Under the pieces are notes generated by a model that did no database searches, was not told the origin of the DNA, and was given only the letters and a program-made list of their open reading frames with translations. The position numbers and the translations under genes are program-made. A stretch of 57,025 nt of DNA from assembly GCA_964589175.1 (NCBI GenBank), contig CAZPRY010000027.1, positions 1 through 57,025 of the forward strand. The letters are read 5' to 3'. Each line of letters starts with the position of its first letter. Within the stretch, counting starts at the first letter, position 1. This DNA is from CAZPRY01 sp964589175. Lineage in GTDB: Bacteria; Fidelibacterota; UBA2242. Below are positions 26,978-34,350 of the stretch, piece by piece.

Positions 26978-28248
26978 TGGGTATCCCGATCATTCTTCTG
27001 GTGGTGCTGCTGATCGTGCTGGGCTTGCCCCTCTTCACCGCTCTCGGCCTGATGGCCGTGCTTCAATTCCTGCGCACGGGCATCGATCCTACGGTCGTGA
27101 TCGTCGAACTCTATCGGATCGCCTCCGCACCGACGCTGCTGGCCATTCCGCTTTTCACGCTGGCCGGATACATACTCGCCGAGAGCAAAGCCCCCCAGCG
27201 TCTATTCAACGTGGCGAATGCAGTCCTCGGCTGGATGCCCGGCGGTGTTGCAATTGTATCACTTGTTACCTGCGCTCTCTTTACCTGCTTTACCGGCGCT
27301 TCGGGAATCACGATTATCGCCATCGGCGGGCTGATTTATCCGATCCTGCGCAACCAGCAATACAGCGAAAAATTTTCACTCGGGCTGATCACCTGCTCCG
27401 GCAGTCTCGGCCTGCTCTTTCCCCCCAGCCTGCCGCTGATTCTTTACGGCATCATCGCTTCCGTGCAAATCGATCAGCTCTTCCTGGCCGGTATCCTGCC
27501 AGGTATTCTGCTGATCGTGATCCTGTCCGCCTATTCCATCAAACACGATAAATCGCGGAACTCGGCAAATTCTTCGTTCTCTTTCAAAAAAGTCTACCGC
27601 AGTTGCAAAGAGGCGATCTGGGAACTGCCGATTCCAATCATTATCCTGGGCGGAATTTACGGCGGTTTCATCACCGCTGTCGAGGCGTCCGCGGTCACCG
27701 CGTTTTATGTCCTGGTGATCGAGTTCTTCGTCACTAAAGATTTGAGTTTCCGCAAGGATATTACCCACGTTCTGCGCGACACAGTGCAACTGGTGGGCGG
27801 AATCCTGATCATTCTCTGCGCCGCTATGGGACTGACCGCCTACCTCATTGACGCCCAGGTGCCGCAAACCCTGCTGGTCTGGATCCAGGGACTCTTTTCT
27901 TCCAAGATTACCTTTCTGCTGGTCCTGAACGTCTTCCTGCTGCTCGTCGGGGCCATGCTGGACATTTTCTCGGCTATCATTATCGTGGTGCCTTTGATTG
28001 TCCCGATTGCCACGAGCTACGGCGTCGATCCCGTGCACCTCGGCATCATCTTCCTGACCAACCTGGAGATCGGCTACCTGACGCCGCCGATTGGATTGAA
28101 TCTCTTCATCTCCAGTTTCCGCTTCAAGAAATCCATTTTGTACCTCTACAAAGCCAGCCTGCCGTTTTTGCTCCTGCTGATCGTGGCGCTGTTGATCATC
28201 ACGTACATCCCCGATCTCAGCCTCTTCCTGGTGCGTTTCTTTCAGTAA
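26977..28248 (+). CDS. dctM: TRAP transporter large permease DctM
   Basis: A 423-aa permease of about 12 TM helices from the DctM/ion-transporter superfamily; it couples ligand uptake to an ion gradient. Family stretches include IPLFTLAGYILAES, CALFTCFTGASGITIIAIGG, and LTPPIGLNLFISSF near the C-terminus (PPIGxNLF). With tatT, dctP and dctQ it forms a complete transporter operon. The substrate cannot be told from sequence. Confidence 0.96.
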   Translation: MGIPIILLVVLLIVLGLPLFTALGLMAVLQFLRTGIDPTVVIVELYRIASAPTLLAIPLFTLAGYILAESKAPQRLFNVANAVLGWMPGGVAIVSLVTCALFTCFTGASGITIIAIGGLIYPILRNQQYSEKFSLGLITCSGSLGLLFPPSLPLILYGIIASVQIDQLFLAGILPGILLIVILSAYSIKHDKSRNSANSSFSFKKVYRSCKEAIWELPIPIIILGGIYGGFITAVEASAVTAFYVLVIEFFVTKDLSFRKDITHVLRDTVQLVGGILIILCAAMGLTAYLIDAQVPQTLLVWIQGLFSSKITFLLVLNVFLLLVGAMLDIFSAIIIVVPLIVPIATSYGVDPVHLGIIFLTNLEIGYLTPPIGLNLFISSFRFKKSILYLYKASLPFLLLLIVALLIITYIPDLSLFLVRFFQ

Positions 28249-28304
28249 TACAAATCCGCTTCTTTGCATGATTTCCGTCCCATCGGATGAGTGCACCAAA
28301 ATAA

Positions 28305-28325
28305 ACAAACAAGAGTGTTTGTTTT
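28305..28325. repeat. hairpin repeat (AAACAAGAGTGTTT type), reverse orientation
   Basis: AAACAAACAAGAGTGTTTGTTT is split here as AAACA-AACAAGAG-TGTTT. It is the reverse complement of the hairpin found at 35390 and 37632 (GCAAACAC-TCTT-GTTTGC). It lies at the left edge of leader copy A and suggests a dispersed short palindromic repeat family. Confidence 0.45.
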
Positions 28326-28369
28326 ACGATACTTGCATACTAAAAACCGGCAAAACTAAAATTAGTTAC

Positions 28370-28398
28370 TTGACATTGCCAATTCTGTTCTCTAAAAT
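28370..28398 (+). promoter_or_regulatory. sigma-70-type promoter in leader copy A
   Basis: TTGACA at 28370-28375 and TAAAAT at 28393-28398 with an ideal 17-bp spacer. Transcription would start near 28405 and read through the structured leader into the barrel gene at 28660. The Bacteroidetes-type TTTG / TAnnTTTG form is not used here. Confidence 0.75.
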
Positions 28399-28436
28399 TA
28401 TTTTAACTTAGAAAAAAATCGGGCAGTGTTGAGGAC

Positions 28437-28499
28437 ATGGAGGTAGAGAACGTCAGAAGGACGGGTTTCTGGTTTTTGACACGGCAAGGGAAACGCTGA
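28437..28499 (+). CDS. possible 20-aa leader peptide A
   Basis: An ATG opens a 20-codon frame (MEVENVRRTGFWFLTRQGKR) that matches a 21-codon frame at the same place in leader copy B. GAGG lies only 2 nt before the ATG, which is close for a ribosome binding site. Differences between copies change amino acids as often as not, so translation is not proven; the conserved centre is VR-x-TGFWFLT. It could be a leader peptide or a coincidence inside a structured RNA. Confidence 0.3.
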   Translation: MEVENVRRTGFWFLTRQGKR

Positions 28500-28659
28500 T
28501 GAACATCAATGACAAGAAGGAAAAAGTGTAGGCGTCTTGAAATCAAAAACTCCTCGGCATGATAGCAGCCAGGCGCACGGGGTACTATATCTCCTATAGG
28601 TTCTTATAGAAGAGCCAGCATATGCAATATATGCAGACCGAAAAGGAAAGACGAACAGA

Positions 28660-29394
28660 ATGAAATGTAATTCAGCAACAGTAAAACATGTATTTCTCTT
28701 ATTAATGGTCATTTTATGTTTCGATATTGGGCACTCCCAACAGTCAACGGAATCGCCGCAGAACGCTAATGTTGAGTCACCCAAAAAACTAAAACATATG
28801 GTATTTTTTGGTGGCAATTATTCACAATTTAGGACAACGAATGGTGTAGCAAAATCCGGCATGAATTTCGGTTACTACCGGCAATCCCATCTCTGCAAAC
28901 AATTATCCCTCGCTTATGGAATAATGTATACGAAAAAAAGAATCGATCTCCTCGATAAAAAGATCCGATGGTCCTATGAATATGAATATAGTGATGGGGC
29001 GGATATTCACCTTAATTATAATATACTTGAGTTTAATGTCCTCGGAAGTTATGCATTTCAGTTAAACGAAAATGTTTTTATCAGTACGGTTATTGGTGTT
29101 GGATATGCAATATTCTTTCGCGCTAGATCGGACATTGACGCTAGTGATGTAATTATGCAGAATGACCCTGTCGAGGATTACGATTACGCGTGTGCATTTA
29201 CGGATCTCGGTCCGGCAATTATGCTTAACTCCGGATGGATTAAACATCTGGGGATCAAAGTTTCTATGAACCGTTGTTACGGAATGCTGATTTATACAAA
29301 TTATAACAAAAGGTTGGGAGCAGCTGGAACGACGGATTTAAAACTTGGTGAGAAAATTCATTCCTTCAACGTGGTGGTGGGGATATATTTATAA
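28660..29394 (+). CDS. putative outer-membrane beta-barrel protein
   Basis: A 244-aa protein with a signal peptide (about residues 1-28, cleavage near GHSQQ) and a beta-strand-rich body with many Y, F and G residues, for example GMNFGYYRQSHLCKQLSLAYG and SYAFQLNENVFISTVIGVGY, ending in a strand (FNVVVGIYL) suited to outer-membrane insertion. No named family is recognised. AAGGAAAG precedes the ATG. It is AT-rich relative to the TRAP operon and follows leader copy A, so it is probably part of an acquired or mobile accessory segment. Confidence 0.65.
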   Translation: MKCNSATVKHVFLLLMVILCFDIGHSQQSTESPQNANVESPKKLKHMVFFGGNYSQFRTTNGVAKSGMNFGYYRQSHLCKQLSLAYGIMYTKKRIDLLDKKIRWSYEYEYSDGADIHLNYNILEFNVLGSYAFQLNENVFISTVIGVGYAIFFRARSDIDASDVIMQNDPVEDYDYACAFTDLGPAIMLNSGWIKHLGIKVSMNRCYGMLIYTNYNKRLGAAGTTDLKLGEKIHSFNVVVGIYL

Positions 29395-29569
29395 TTAGCA
29401 TAGTATTGTATTGTCAATTTGGAGTGTATTTGGCAAATATCAGCACCTATTACAAATCGAGGTATTTGGCACCATCGTAATGCAATCACCGTATCTAAGC
29501 CAAGACAAATAATAGTGTTTGTTTTACGATGCCTGCATCCCCAAAACCGGCTACACTAAAATTAGTTAC

Positions 29570-29598
29570 TTGACATTGCCAATTCTGTTTTCTAAAAT
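29570..29598 (+). promoter_or_regulatory. sigma-70-type promoter in leader copy B
   Basis: TTGACA at 29570-29575, 17-bp spacer, TAAAAT at 29593-29598, the same as in copy A with one spacer change. It would drive the FG-GAP/T9SS gene at 29732. Confidence 0.75.
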
Positions 29599-29635
29599 TA
29601 TTTCAACTTAAAAAAAATCGGGCAGTGTCGAGGAC

Positions 29636-29701
29636 ATGGAGGATTGGAACGTCAGAAGTACGGGTTTCTGGTTTTTGACACAGAAAGAAAAACGCTGGTG
29701 A
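29636..29701 (+). CDS. possible 21-aa leader peptide B
   Basis: A 21-codon frame (MEDWNVRSTGFWFLTQKEKR, then W) aligned with leader peptide A. The stop has moved by one codon (TGA to TGG TGA), yet the frame stays open. Same caveats as copy A: close ribosome binding site and mixed substitutions. Confidence 0.3.
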   Translation: MEDWNVRSTGFWFLTQKEKRW

Positions 29702-29731
29702 ATATATCAGATTGAAAAGATTTTGGAAAGA

Positions 29732-31780
29732 ATGAGCGAGAAACAAAAAATCAATTCGCCAAAGCTCATGGTGGTAGAAAAGACGACCGTGATAAATATA
29801 TTGATTCTAATTCTGTTATTAACACCGGTCTCACTTATAAAAGCGCAGACACATATTGAACATATATACCTCGAGTGCATCTTTAAAGCCAGCGGCTTCC
29901 CGAGCAAGTGGGACCAACAATGGGGACCCTATGTAACCGGAATCGGCGATCAGAATGACGACGGTTTCAATGATATACTGGTATGTTCCGGGCATCTGGA
30001 TGATTCGTCGCATAGCCGCATCGATCTGTACTTTGGCGGCAATCCGATGGATACGATTCCCGATTTGACATTCCGCTGGCCTCCAGGTATGAAAGGCAAT
30101 ACACTGGAAAAGCCTGCCTCCGCCGGCGATTTCAATGGAGATGGATATACGGATTTCATTCTGTATCGGCACACTGATGGCAGTATCGAATATGTCTCGA
30201 CTGCTTTTCTTTTCTACGGTGGCCCCTCGTTATTGGATACAATTCCTGATCTGATCTTTGAAGCCAAAGATAAGTGGGACTTGTTTACATCGCGTGCCGG
30301 AATCGGGGATATCAATGCAGATGGATTTGATGATATTTGTATCACCGTACAGCCATCGCGGCCGGACTTGTTTGGCTGTATCGCCAATATCTATTACGGA
30401 TCGACCAATCCGGACACGATCCCGGATTTATGCCTGGCTTTCGATTCGAGATTTCTATGGCTTCCCGCGAACTACCACCCCGGCGATCTGAACGGAGATG
30501 GATTTATCGATCTGTACATGGGCGGAAAGCATTGGAACTACCCCAACCCCACCACCAATTTTGTGCATGTGTATTACGGTGGTCCGCTTTTAGACACCCC
30601 ACCCGATGTCGTCTTTGATGAACGCAATGATCACCATCTGCATCTGACTATGAATTTCAATATCGTGGGTGATGTCAACGGCGATGGATTTGACGATCTG
30701 GCGATTGAATCAAAACAGGATACTTTATGCAATATTTATTACGGTTCTCCTGACTTCGACAAAGTCTCCGATCGTTATATCCAAGCGGTTCTGTGGGGAA
30801 GCTTTTTTGGATACCTTCCGGCAGCGCTGGGGGACATCAACAATGACGGGTTCGACGATATCCTCACAGGGGCATATTGGAACATGTTTGACTGGGGCGA
30901 AGTGGATATCTTTCAGGGTCAAGTGCATATGGATCAGAGCTATGATATCTTTTTCCCCACATATATCTCCGGAATCGGACGAGGCAGCGGCGCCGATATC
31001 GGTTGGTGCGGCGATGTCAACGGAGACGGCTATGACGATGTTCTGTTCAGCGCCAATGATGACCGTCTGTCAACGGATCATCCGAATAAGGCCCGGGTCT
31101 ATATCTATGCCGGACGGGACAGCCTGCGCTCGAACAATACACCAGCGATCACCCATTACTGGCCCGAACAGGATACCATTCTCGCCACTGTGAAGGATAC
31201 TCTTATGTTCATTTTATCGGGGAATGATCCGTATGACAATGATCTCTGTCGTATTGGATGGTATTTAAACAATGCGCACCGTCCCGGCGGCAGTCCAACC
31301 AGATATTCCGTTATCGATACATTTTACCTGGATATTCCATACTTGATCGACTGGCGTGGATATACCAAGATTAAACCCGGAATCAATGAAGTAAGGGGGG
31401 AAGTTGTGGATCGATTGGGGGAGGAAGCCCGCAAGTGGATTGTTTTCCTGGATACATCTGCTGTTGTGGGAATCGTGGATGATAATGATATGAGTCCGTA
31501 CACTCCCGAATTGACCTGCCGTAATTATCCCAATCCGTTCAATGCATCCACCTGCATACAATTTAATCTGCCTGAATCAAAAGAAATCGCTGTTGAGATT
31601 TATGATATGCGCGGGCAAGTTGTGTTTACCTTCGGAAAAAGAACTTTATCGGAAGGGTACAATGAACTGACCTGGAATGGCAGAGATAATTTCAGTCACG
31701 AGCTTTCTTCGGGTATATACTTCTATTGTATTAAAATGAAAACTGTAACACATGTTGGAAAGATGTTATTCTTGAAATAG
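29732..31780 (+). CDS. secreted FG-GAP repeat protein with type IX secretion sorting domain
   Basis: A protein of about 682 aa. After a signal peptide (INILILILLLTPVSLIKAQ) it has seven FG-GAP/integrin-like calcium-binding loops of the DxNxDGxxD type, for example DQNDDGFNDILV, DFNGDGYTDFIL, DLNGDGFIDLYM and DVNGDGYDDVLF, which should form a beta-propeller. The last ~85 residues are a T9SS type A sorting domain: NYPNPFNASTCIQF, EIYDMRGQVV, LSSGIYFYCIK, GKMLFLK. It is therefore exported through the type IX system and surface-attached or released. The ATG at 29732 is chosen over a TTG at 29723; a later Met also gives a good signal peptide. Confidence 0.92.
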   Translation: MSEKQKINSPKLMVVEKTTVINILILILLLTPVSLIKAQTHIEHIYLECIFKASGFPSKWDQQWGPYVTGIGDQNDDGFNDILVCSGHLDDSSHSRIDLYFGGNPMDTIPDLTFRWPPGMKGNTLEKPASAGDFNGDGYTDFILYRHTDGSIEYVSTAFLFYGGPSLLDTIPDLIFEAKDKWDLFTSRAGIGDINADGFDDICITVQPSRPDLFGCIANIYYGSTNPDTIPDLCLAFDSRFLWLPANYHPGDLNGDGFIDLYMGGKHWNYPNPTTNFVHVYYGGPLLDTPPDVVFDERNDHHLHLTMNFNIVGDVNGDGFDDLAIESKQDTLCNIYYGSPDFDKVSDRYIQAVLWGSFFGYLPAALGDINNDGFDDILTGAYWNMFDWGEVDIFQGQVHMDQSYDIFFPTYISGIGRGSGADIGWCGDVNGDGYDDVLFSANDDRLSTDHPNKARVYIYAGRDSLRSNNTPAITHYWPEQDTILATVKDTLMFILSGNDPYDNDLCRIGWYLNNAHRPGGSPTRYSVIDTFYLDIPYLIDWRGYTKIKPGINEVRGEVVDRLGEEARKWIVFLDTSAVVGIVDDNDMSPYTPELTCRNYPNPFNASTCIQFNLPESKEIAVEIYDMRGQVVFTFGKRTLSEGYNELTWNGRDNFSHELSSGIYFYCIKMKTVTHVGKMLFLK

Positions 31781-31816
31781 GAGAATTGACAAAAATCATA
31801 AACGCTCTGTCCATAC

Positions 31817-31825
31817 TGCTATAAT
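31817..31825 (+). promoter_or_regulatory. extended -10 promoter before the 250-aa unknown gene
   Basis: TGCTATAAT is a perfect extended -10 element (TGnTATAAT). A TTGACA at 31786 is too far (28-bp gap) to be its -35. Transcription from here would give a leader of about 175 nt ahead of the gene at 32010. Confidence 0.45.
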
Positions 31826-31912
31826 CGTCCATTCAATGTGGGCAAGCAATTGTATTCACGAAATTTTTCCATGCTGATTCCGATTGGATATATTATAAAA
31901 ACTTTTAGAAAA

Positions 31913-31968
31913 CTCGCCGCGGTTCGGGGCATGAAAGTCGTGCCGGAGCCGCGGTCGGAAGCGGCGAG
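31913..31968 (+). promoter_or_regulatory. GC-rich leader with two competing hairpins
   Basis: Two strong foldings overlap. An outer stem pairs CTCGCCGC (31913-31920) with GCGGCGAG (31961-31968). An inner one pairs CCGCGG (31917-31922) and following bases with 31941-31954, which also contain CCGCGG. They share bases 31917-31920, so they exclude each other or coexist only in part. No T-run follows. It may be a regulatory leader or attenuator for the gene at 32010. Confidence 0.4.
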
Positions 31969-32009
31969 AAACCGCCCTTCCGTGAAATCCATAACAACGG
32001 AGGTGTTTT

Positions 32010-32762
32010 ATGTCAAGTTCCGAGGATTACCAGTCTCAACTGGCTGCGATCGAGGCTGTTCCTGACGATCAGGTCAAAGCGCCTAACATGCCTGTCGATA
32101 TTTTCTTGCAGGAAGTCGAAAACACTTTCAAATGGGTACAGACCGACAAGGACAAACTCATGGCCGCCGGCCTGGATTGGACGCTGGTGGAAAGTTTACC
32201 TACACGGACCGGGGCGCTGCGCGAAGCCGAGTCGCTCTGGTTCAAGACCCGCTTCAGCCGGGAGGAAGCCGAAAAGGAATGGCTGGCCAAATCACCGGCC
32301 GCCTATGAACTGCGCGATACGCTGCTGCACGACTTTCGCTTCGCCTATCGCAATTTGCCCGACATCGCCAAGCGGGTCAGCGCCATCGCCGAAGGCAGCG
32401 GTCATGCCGATATGATCCAGGACCTCAACGATCTTTCCGTACTGGGCAAGGCCAATCCCGCACCGCTGGCCGCCATCGGTTTCGACGCCACCCTGCTGGA
32501 TACCGCCGCCGGAACCGCCGATGAAATGGCCGCTCTGCTGTCCGAAGCCACCGTCGTCCGCTCCGACCTGAACACCGAGCGCGTCATTCGCGACAAAGCC
32601 TTTACCTATGTCAAACAGGCCCTGGATGAAATCCGCAACTGCGGGCAGTATGTCTTCTGGCACGATGAGGAACGACTAAGAGGCTATTCCAGTCAATTCC
32701 TGAAGAACCGCCGCAAAAAATACGGTCCAAAGAAAGAATCCGACAGCCCGGTGACCCAATAG
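32010..32762 (+). CDS. unrecognised 250-aa, mainly helical protein
   Basis: No family is recognised. The 250-aa product is acidic and helix-rich, without signal peptide or TM segment, so it is predicted cytosolic. Segments that look conserved-core-like are TGALREAESLW, YELRDTLLHDFRFAYRN, GHADMIQDLNDLSVLGK and VIRDKAFTYVKQALDEIRNCGQYVFW. The C-terminus is basic (FLKNRRKKYGPKK), as in a nucleic-acid-binding tail. GGAGG lies 6 nt before the ATG. The GC content is like core genes rather than the AT-rich genes around it. It is preceded by a structured leader and followed by the 20/21-bp periodic array. Confidence 0.75.
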   Translation: MSSSEDYQSQLAAIEAVPDDQVKAPNMPVDIFLQEVENTFKWVQTDKDKLMAAGLDWTLVESLPTRTGALREAESLWFKTRFSREEAEKEWLAKSPAAYELRDTLLHDFRFAYRNLPDIAKRVSAIAEGSGHADMIQDLNDLSVLGKANPAPLAAIGFDATLLDTAAGTADEMAALLSEATVVRSDLNTERVIRDKAFTYVKQALDEIRNCGQYVFWHDEERLRGYSSQFLKNRRKKYGPKKESDSPVTQ

Positions 32763-32820
32763 ACAGCCTTCGCGCAGCGATTTCTGAACGCTTGATAGAA
32801 TTATAGTTACAATGTTCAGC

Positions 32821-32847
32821 CGGCCGAACCGGCCGCAGGGGATTTTT
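32821..32847 (+). terminator. possible terminator after the 250-aa gene
   Basis: A CGGCCG-aac-CGGCCG hairpin (32821-32835) 58 bp past the stop, followed after 7 nt by TTTTT. The spacing to the T-run is longer than usual, so this is only a candidate. Confidence 0.35.
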
Positions 32848-32962
32848 CTATCCTGTGAATAAACTTGAAACGGCTCACATCCCGGTTTAGTGGGAATTTA
32901 CCATCTTGACAGCAACCATACGTTCTATTTCAGCGATATTACATATTTAGCATTGGATTTCC

Positions 32963-33320
32963 GCGGAAAGATGGCTTCAGATTGGGAAATTTAGGCCTAA
33001 ACCGGGAAATCCGGGATCAGGATGGGAATTCTGGGGCCAAATCGGGAAACTGATCAAGATTTTTCGTAAAGTACTCATGATTTTCAGTAAAGCAGGCATT
33101 TTTTCGGGAAATCTTGCCCAAAAACCGGGAATATTGGGGGCATTTTCGGGAAATCGAGCCTTTTTGAGGGAATTTGATAATGAAATTGAGTAAAGAAAGC
33201 GATATTGCACGTAAACCATGGCTAAAACCGGGAAAGAGGGCCTGGCCCGGCGGAAAGAAGGCCTGTTTTTGGGGAATATGGGCCTGATATCGGGAAAATC
33301 ATTGGAAGTCGTGAAAAAAG
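32963..33320. repeat. array of about 18 degenerate 20/21-bp units
   Basis: The motif GGGAAA or GTAAA recurs at a strict interval. The first A of each unit is at 32967, 32987, 33007, 33027, 33047, 33068, 33089, 33109, 33130, 33151, 33171, 33192, 33213, 33233, 33254, 33275 and 33295; a last unit near 33316 is looser. From 33047 the steps are 21,21,20 repeated four times, a 62-bp super-unit. GTAAA-type units recur every 124 bp (33068/33089, 33192/33213, and near 33316). Typical unit: T-tract, C, GGGAAA, 2-3 nt, GGCC or GCC, 3-4 nt. It is not a CRISPR: units abut and none are identical. The rest of 32763-33624 has no recognisable gene. Confidence 0.8.
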
Positions 33321-33554
33321 TACTGATTGCCCACAGCGGCTCACGCAAAACACCTTACTGTTTCCCAAATTAACCAATCAACAAATGAACATGTTCAACA
33401 TTCCTCCCAAAGGCTATGCTTCTTTAAAAAAGATGGCAGAGATCGAATAGGTGCTATGAAGCACCGACGTATATGACCCTTAAATAGAGCAGATATAAAT
33501 TGGATTGGACTAATCAAGAATTCAGTTTGTACCAGGATATGGCTTTGTTATTTC

Positions 33555-33583
33555 TTGAATGATGTGTTCTGAATGGTTAATAT
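33555..33583 (+). promoter_or_regulatory. candidate promoter of the restriction-modification operon
   Basis: TTGAAT at 33555-33560 and TAATAT at 33578-33583 with a 17-bp spacer, 42 bp upstream of the endonuclease ATG. No C-protein gene or C-box is seen. Confidence 0.5.
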
Positions 33584-33624
33584 TGTACGAGATGGAGAAA
33601 TAATAAATTCCAAATGGCGGAGCT

Positions 33625-34350
33625 ATGGTAAAGGCAATCGATAATCTAGAATATCACATTTCAAATGCAGTTGCTCATTATTGGCAAACTCGTAAAGAGC
33701 AACGGGAAAAGCAAAAGAATAAGGGTGTCACTGATGCCGGATCGAGGAGTGCCGTAACTGGCGGTGCTCAAATGGATGAGTTTATTCGTCTATTTACTAA
33801 AATAATTGTTGAAGCGGGAATAGACGAAAGATATATTTTCGGAAAAAGACAGCTTGAACTGCCGGGTTATTTCAGGCCAACAAAAGAATGGGATTTACTA
33901 GTCATCAAGGATGGACATTTGGTTGCAGCAATTGAAGCAAAATCACAAGTCGGCCCATCTTTTGGTAATAACTTCAACAATAGGACCGAAGAAGCCATGG
34001 GCAGCGCTGTAGATCTTTGGACGGCTTTTCGAGAAGGTGCTTTCAATGGTGGTATTCAACCATTTCTCGGATATTTTTTCATGCTTGAAGAATGTAAAGC
34101 CTCAGTTCATTCAGTAAAAGTTAAGGAACCACATTTTAAAGTTTTCCCGGAATTTATTGGGGCGTCCTATATGAAAAGATATGAACTATTTTGCCGTAAG
34201 CTCGTGCTAGAGCGCCACTACACTTCGGCATCATTTATAACTTCGACAAGCGCGACAGGTCTGAATGGCATATATCGGGAACCAGCCAACGATCTCTCAC
34301 TGGCAATTTTTGTAAAATCTCTCTTATCATACGCTGGGGCTTTTGCATGA
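33625..34350 (+). CDS. XhoI/PaeR7I-family type II restriction endonuclease
   Basis: A 241-aa protein of the XhoI family; known members cleave CTCGAG. The PD-(D/E)xK core is WDLLV with Asp90 and AIEAKSQVGPSFGNN with Glu104 and Lys106; this last stretch and PHFKVFPEFIGASYMKRYE are strongly conserved in PaeR7I-like enzymes. The length is that of the family. GGAG precedes the ATG by only 2 nt, so the N-terminus is somewhat uncertain. It overlaps the methyltransferase start by 4 bp (ATGA). The specificity is inferred from family and not proven here. Confidence 0.9.
   Translation: MVKAIDNLEYHISNAVAHYWQTRKEQREKQKNKGVTDAGSRSAVTGGAQMDEFIRLFTKIIVEAGIDERYIFGKRQLELPGYFRPTKEWDLLVIKDGHLVAAIEAKSQVGPSFGNNFNNRTEEAMGSAVDLWTAFREGAFNGGIQPFLGYFFMLEECKASVHSVKVKEPHFKVFPEFIGASYMKRYELFCRKLVLERHYTSASFITSTSATGLNGIYREPANDLSLAIFVKSLLSYAGAFA

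Larger units (their letters stand above)
28314..28501 (+). repeat. duplicated leader element, copy A
   Basis: About 185 bp that recur 1200 bp downstream (29514-29701) in direct orientation, with roughly 20 differences and one 1-bp indel by eye. The element contains a promoter, an AT-rich start region, a potential fold closed by GTGTT (28426-28430) with GACAC (28478-28482), an inner hairpin CAGAA/TTCTG (28454-28471), and a 20-codon ORF. The remaining bases to 28659 show nothing else except a short GC-poor leader with AAGGAAAG before the next gene. Confidence 0.8.
29514..29701 (+). repeat. duplicated leader element, copy B
   Basis: Second copy of the leader at 28314-28501, exactly 1200 bp downstream. 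In this copy the closing stem is GTGTC (29625-29629) with GACAC (29677-29681), all Watson-Crick, against GTGTT/GACAC with a terminal U-G in copy A; this is a pairing-compatible change. Bases 29395-29513 upstream show no gene or other feature. Confidence 0.8.

Noticed and set aside
28420..28500. Leader element as a known riboswitch such as the c-di-GMP-I class
   Set aside because: The conserved core of the known classes could not be matched to the sequence.
31786..31825. TTGACA paired with TATAAT as one promoter
   Set aside because: The gap is 28 bp, too long for sigma-70; only the extended -10 was kept.
32951..33193. An 80-codon plus-strand open stretch in the array with heptad-like peptide
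   Set aside because: There is no start codon near its beginning, and the period is not a constant multiple of three. A decayed 21-bp coding repeat remains a minor alternative.
32963..33320. CRISPR array
   Set aside because: Units abut without unique spacers of fixed length, no two units are identical, and no cas gene is in the window.
32977..33348. A 123-codon minus-strand frame through the periodic array, with FP-rich peptide repeats
   Set aside because: The TTG start has only a weak ribosome binding site, and the 20-bp steps move the repeated motif between frames, so the peptide repeat is a by-product of the DNA repeat.
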